Source: Spirometra erinaceieuropaei (lineage: Eukaryota; Platyhelminthes; Cestoda; Diphyllobothriidea; Diphyllobothriidae). From it: DNA of 64,000 bases. Below the pieces are notes generated by a model. That model was not told the origin of the DNA, did no database searches, and worked only from the letters and a program-made list of their open reading frames with translations. Position numbers and translations under genes: made by a program. The DNA lies in assembly GCA_902702965.1 (NCBI GenBank), contig CACRXP010000634.1, forward strand, positions 1 through 64,000, given 5' to 3'. This document shows positions 59,328-64,000 of the stretch, in pieces. The stretch's first letter is position 1. Each line of letters starts with the position of its first letter.

Positions 59328-60399
59328 AACATATACAATTCACCGTTTTTGATGTAGCAATTCGTTAAAATAAATAATGAGCAAACAGTGCAAAAAAACT
59401 CATTTAGGATGAAAAAAATAAATAAATTAACTTTACGGGAGAAAACAGCTACCGCTCATGAGAGGATAAATATGCCTGCAGTAACAGTGCATAACCTATT
59501 ATCTACGGACATCTTAAGAGCAGAAATAAATGTCAACCATGGGGGATAAGCGTGCGGGTCAGACAGGACTGACCTGCATGCGGTATTATATACGGAATTC
59601 GATACGGACATGCAACCAAGTTGGGGCTACCTGCAAGTTGACGCTCATTTCTTTCTTCTGTTACCGCCTTACCTTTTATCGCTAGAAACGATCTCAATTA
59701 CGCAAAAAAAATTAACTTTATTAGGTAGGAATCAGTTTGGCAGACATCTCGATGACAAGCAGGCCAGACTGCGTAAGTCTGGGTTGTCTGTCAGATGAAC
59801 CGTGATGGTTGGTGCCCGTGTGTGGCAGACGGATTAGGCCTTAAAATCCTTACTGCACTGAATGAGAGGTCATCAGGAAAATGTGTGACCAGTTTGCTGA
59901 AATGAATTGGAGCAGGGTTTTTACAGATGCAAAAGTGAGTGACTTTCTGAGATGACATGGGTGTCGGTTGGCTTGTATAAAAAGGTCGGTGTAGATTGCT
60001 GATATACTAAGTTGAACCGTCGTCGTCATTTAACACGAATTCTCGTCGCCCCAAACAAGCAAGCAATCTCAAGCTGCTGAGAAGGGTATCGGGAATGTGA
60101 TTTACCGACGGTGCGGCTTTTATTTAGTGTCATACCATTAGGCATAATTGTTCTTAAATTCTAAGTTGTCTGTTATTCTCACGGAAGATCGACTGAGACT
60201 TTGAGCTTCTAACAACACTTACTGAAAGGACATTGGAGGAATTTGTTCAGATAAATTATAAAAGGACTGTTTAACAAATGTTTTCATATATCATCACGTT
60301 GACCTGTCAATACAACCATACGCAACTTGCAGAAATGTTGCATGTATGCTGAGAATTTCGATCCATTCAATAATGTCGGTGGCGAGAATTCTATTCTAC
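59328..60399. other. Noncoding stretch with a weak repeat relic
   Basis: 59740-60080 shows patchy similarity in order to 47250-47460 (see the ORF there). Otherwise AT-rich without supported genes; the frame 59610-59798 has no domain. Confidence 0.35.
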
Positions 60400-63288
60400 C
60401 ACCTCAGGCGTTGGCTGTCTATGTCTCCGTTCCATATTGTTGCGTTATAAAACTGTCATCGTGTGCATGATAAGATAAGTGTTAAGCCTAAAGCATTTCC
60501 AGACGGAACTTGCACCCAGCCCAAAAACTCGGTGGATTTGTAGATTAAGAGCGCATATTTCTCACTGGTTTTTATGTCTTGGCTATATAGGACTTTAGGT
60601 GGGCATTACGTTTGGCGTCATCTTATCAGTGCTTAATTTTAAATATCCCAGATTTACAGGTCGCTTTTGAACGCATACGATTATAAACTGGCAGTTGCAA
60701 TTCCCTTCTCAACCCTCGGCACTGCATATCATATTGGATTTTCAAATTGAGTCGACCGCTGCGAAACTGCAGTCTTTAATCTTATATTAGTTGCTTGTTT
60801 GGTAGTGGACATCGGTACATTTTCTAGTACAATACTTCATCCCGCTCTCAAATATACAGCGCCCGGAAGGTGTTGAACGCTATGCTCCCCATAAGTCTCC
60901 TGTCTGTTTATCAGAACCTACCACTGTATATCGTACTGTTTCTGAAACACTTAGCTATTGGAAGACGTTGTTAATGATTGTCAAGTATTTACACACTAAA
61001 TTGTTTAAGTGCCTAATACTTGGGTTTCGGAATCCTCCGAGTATCATTGTTTTGGGGTTTGGATTCTACAGCGATGATGGAAACCAGTCTTGAAACTTCT
61101 ACTCTAGACACCTCTCATTGAGGATGCAGTTAATGCCCTCAGTCTGAGACCTGGCTAGCGTCTAATTGTTAATTTGTCCTCACTGTAAAGGCAATGGGTA
61201 TAAAAAAGCACATCTATACTCGGGAACAACCACCCCGGCTCAGTATCGCAGAAAATCACTGCGTTGCAGTTATTACTAGATCTGAATTGCCGCTGTGCTT
61301 CAACTAGTTTTTATTTTAAAAAAAACATGACTAAACATTTGTCGGTTTATTTCTCAGTGCCCAACAGGGAAGCAAATTCAATGAATGCTCTCAGTCGGAC
61401 ATACATACTAGCCTTTGTTTTGCTATACCTCGGTGAGTGATTTGGTGGGCATGCAAGACGCCTGCACGACTGTCGAATGGCTTTGAACGTTGTCTTGCAT
61501 AGGTTTACATAGGAACATTATATCTATCGTTGAACTGCGTGATGAGTATAATTAAATTTTCGTCGAGATCCTGTATGAGTCAGGCCGAAGGTGACATCGC
61601 AACGTATCTGTTGCCCCTGGTCAAAAATCATCTATTCAACTCGAATTAATTCAAAGCATTCCACGAAAACGCGCAGTAATACTAACGACAATCAAAAGAC
61701 GTAAATCCGAATAAACCACAATTTGTTTTGTACCGCAGAATTGAATGCATTTACGAGGCCCTTAGCAATCAAACAAATAGATAATAAAGGTCATTCTCGT
61801 CGCGAAAGCAAGACAATTGACGAAGGTAAGACTAGACCCAAGTCTTTTACAGATGTCCTCTTCTCCTGCCCCACAATATATTTCCCGAGATTTATGATAA
61901 CGTATTTGTCTTTCCAAAATAATGATGGCAACGACAGCAATATAGGAAATGTCAACTTCTATATGCAGCGTGGCATAATTTATCAATTCAATAACTCGAA
62001 TAAGGGATGACACAGCCTACTGTTAATATGAAGCAGTCAGTTAGAGAAAGTTGATTGTCCCTTTCGCTCGCAGTGGGTGCCTAGCATGATTGTGAAACCG
62101 GTTTTCTCGAATGTATTATAGATTCCTCGTCCGGTTGAGATGAACTTAAAGTAGAAGAGCAGGTCATGGACTGTAAACCTGCTTTAGCTACCAGAGCAAC
62201 ACGAACTGTAAATATAATGTTGGACAGTCCTCACGAACTGCACAGAAAGTGCCCGTCCTGCGCCATTATTACTAAGACCTTTGATAAACTGCAAATCCAT
62301 CAGTTTCACCTCTGGTCTCTCTTACGGGTAGGTGATTTGTACGCCGTCTTAACTTGCCACACGTGATCCAGCAACTCGAAATCCGATTAAACTTACACTC
62401 GACAGACATCGCCATGAGAGATTCTGGAATGTTAATCTTAGCTGCAACATAACGTTTATGGGGAACAACAGCTTTTCATACATTTGTACCACGCCCTATA
62501 AAAATGACGTAATCCACATTTACCGAACAAATACTGCTTGCGCTAGACGGGAAAATAAACTATGTTGGCGTGTATGAGCAAAAGTAAAAGGAAAGGATGC
62601 ATCGCGTTGACAAGCTAACTGACGACCATAAGGAAATATCGGAAGTGTAAGATTTTCTGTTTTTACACATTAATAGATCAATCACCGGTTCTTGTTCCCA
62701 TCAGGGCGACCATAGATGATAATGTTGACCAAACACCATGCATATTTTAGGTCATTTTTGAGCTACGGATACACCGCACTGCCCCTAAATTTTCAAAATC
62801 GTTACATATCAACTTTAGGTATATGGGGTGGCAGATATCACTGTACAGTAGGACACTTTCCTGCTTGTTCCGAAAAGAAATGCGTTTTAGTAGAGAAGAG
62901 CTGCAAGTTATGTGGTTATGTTCGACACGATTGCGTACTGAACACTATATAGGCGAGAAAAAATGCATTTGGGCATAATTTATGGTGGAACAACCTATTT
63001 AATTGCGGAAAGTACATGTTCACAAAAACTTACAGCGACTGGCCTGACATCACCTGAGTTCTTTTTGTGCTCATTTGAACTGACGTTATACTTAGCTTTA
63101 GTGTGGTTGCTCTATGTTTAATTAAATATTTCTTCATCATATAAAGCATAGTTTGACATATGCAATCAGGTTTCCCGTCCGTTGCAAAATTCTATCTTGC
63201 CTGAAAACTTTTATTCACAGTGAACCCTCTGCTTTTTACCCTGCTTTTTATTGGATGCTTTCTGCCTGCTGAAATTTTTAGCAGGATA
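60400..63288 (+). repeat. Family-2 unit, copy III (carries the intact gene)
   Basis: The most complete copy of the unit. 60480-60700 matches the left part of copy I, and 61300-63288 matches copy II. It is interrupted at 63288 by insertion of MITE h: copy II continues from TGCTTTCTGCTCGCTTAAATT onward, where copy III switches to MITE sequence. Besides the gene at 61381-62010, I see no second coding exon, although the 3' part (62240-62760) is shared by all three copies. Confidence 0.7.
61381..62010 (+). CDS. Family-2 small secreted protein (2 exons)
   Basis: Exon 1, 61381-61432 (52 nt, phase 1), is an almost pure signal peptide (MNALSRTYILAFVLLYL) with donor CTCG|GTGAGT. Exon 2, 61739-62010 (272 nt), follows TTTTGTACCGCAG and restores the frame as ELNAFTRPLAIKQIDNKGHS, then LFSCPTIYFPRFMITYLSFQ, NIGNVNFYMQRGIIYQF and a TGA at 62008-62010. 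The total is 107 aa. The mature protein has a single Cys, a basic N-terminal half and an Asn/Tyr/Phe-rich C-terminal half, and no recognised domain. A 27-nt stretch in exon 2 (61824-61850) looks like a tiny intron; skipping it would keep the frame. The model rests on one splice pair plus the parallel exon 1 in the broken copy at 52.4 kb. No nearby AATAAA was seen, so more 3' exons are possible. Confidence 0.5.
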
Positions 63289-64000
63289 CAGAAGATGGGC
63301 TTACTCATGAATGTTTGCCTTAATTCCGAAATGCGTTTTCATTTCGAAAATATCTGTAATGTTGACTTTTAAAACTAATCATCTTGCAGGATAATTCTAT
63401 AATAATTATGTTGCCTCAAGATGCCGACTCGCGAAAGAACTTCTCTCAGGCTGTATCCAAAAAACATACTCCATAAAAAGTCTACTTAATTAGCATGCAT
63501 TCAATCATATTCCAAAGAAAGGACGCGTAAAAAATTTCATTCTTTTACTCAAGCAATAGACAATTACGTCTTCTTTAAATTGTTTCTTCGGAGAAAGAGT
63601 ATAATTCGGTTTTTTAAATAGTCTCGAAATGTGAGATTTTTAAATACCGTGAAGTCGTCATAAAACGTCATGTCTCTGTTTTTACAATATGGCTCAATGG
63701 CACTGCTTAATTTTATGAACCCCATATGGTTTTCTCTTAATCCTCTAGGGAATTGTATGGTTTTTTGTTCGCGAAAATTATAAGGCTTGAAGTTTTCGAA
63801 CCCTGAATTCAAGTGTAACAACAGAGCGAGTTCAAAATTTGTTGGGAATTGGTAAAGTTTTAGGAACCAAATTATACCCTTCCATCGAGTATAAAGTTTA
63901 AAGAATACGCATTTTTCTACTGAATGAGCTAAATAATTAATATTTTTACGCATCTTTTCCTTTAAATCTGATTGCATTTATAAGGTATTCGAAATTCAGT
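63289..64000 (+). mobile_element. MITE copy h (cut by the window end)
   Basis: Preceded by TA and starting CAGAAGATGGGCTTACTCAT, with left arm, centre (about 63620-63740) and part of the right arm in the order of copy a. It runs to the window end before its right terminus. It is inserted into copy III of the family-2 unit. The open frame 63977-63564 inside it is fortuitous. Confidence 0.75.

Noticed and set aside
63564..63977. 137-codon minus-strand ORF near the window end
   Set aside because: It lies wholly within MITE h, and the other MITE copies do not keep the frame.

Overview
The window looks like AT-rich nuclear DNA of a flatworm, most likely a diphyllobothriidean tapeworm (Spirometra / Dibothriocephalus / Schistocephalus type). 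The reasons are small intron-containing genes with GTAAG donors and YAG acceptors, non-LTR reverse transcriptases whose C-terminus carries an array of C2H2 fingers (CPHCPRTF...GLFGHMRIH), GIY-YIG Penelope-like elements and a short Gypsy-type gag. The species assignment is inference from remembered family resemblance; no search was run.

Layout. 0-8.4 kb is packed with broken retroelements: a CR1-like non-LTR element (+), a GC-rich repeat block, the 3' part of an RTE-type RT with zinc fingers (-), a probable LTR plus gag stub (+) and a Penelope-like element (+). From 8.4 kb on the DNA is AT-rich and holds two families of small secreted-protein genes separated by long noncoding stretches and a terminal-inverted-repeat element.

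Family 1 (not recognised; called here the TYW family) has six members: A (13.5 kb, +), B (25.7 kb, -), C (28.8-30.8 kb, -), D (37.2-38.0 kb, -), E (42.8 kb, +) and F (57.7 kb, +). The architecture is nearly fixed: a 64-nt signal-peptide exon ending in phase 1, a 257-nt exon (260 in F) and a 300-303-nt terminal exon, giving about 207 aa with four shared cysteines in the mature part. A, E and F are open throughout; B, C and D are broken in different ways. I assembled these models by eye from splice signals.

Family 2 is one intact two-exon gene (61.38-62.01 kb) encoding a 107-aa secreted protein, inside a >2.5-kb unit that recurs as a decayed copy at 52.3-54.9 kb and as a remnant lacking these exons at 10.2-12.9 kb.

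An approximately 1-kb Tc1/mariner-like MITE with long terminal inverted arms (start CAGTAGGTGGGCTAACTCATG, flanked by TA) occurs at least nine times. Four copies punctuate a tandem duplication at 22.3-30.7 kb that produced B from C. Copy c, at the duplication joint, looks like a hybrid of two other copies, pointing to unequal exchange between MITEs. A 148-base assembly gap lies at 16786-16933. I see no RNA genes, no CRISPR and no prokaryotic features.
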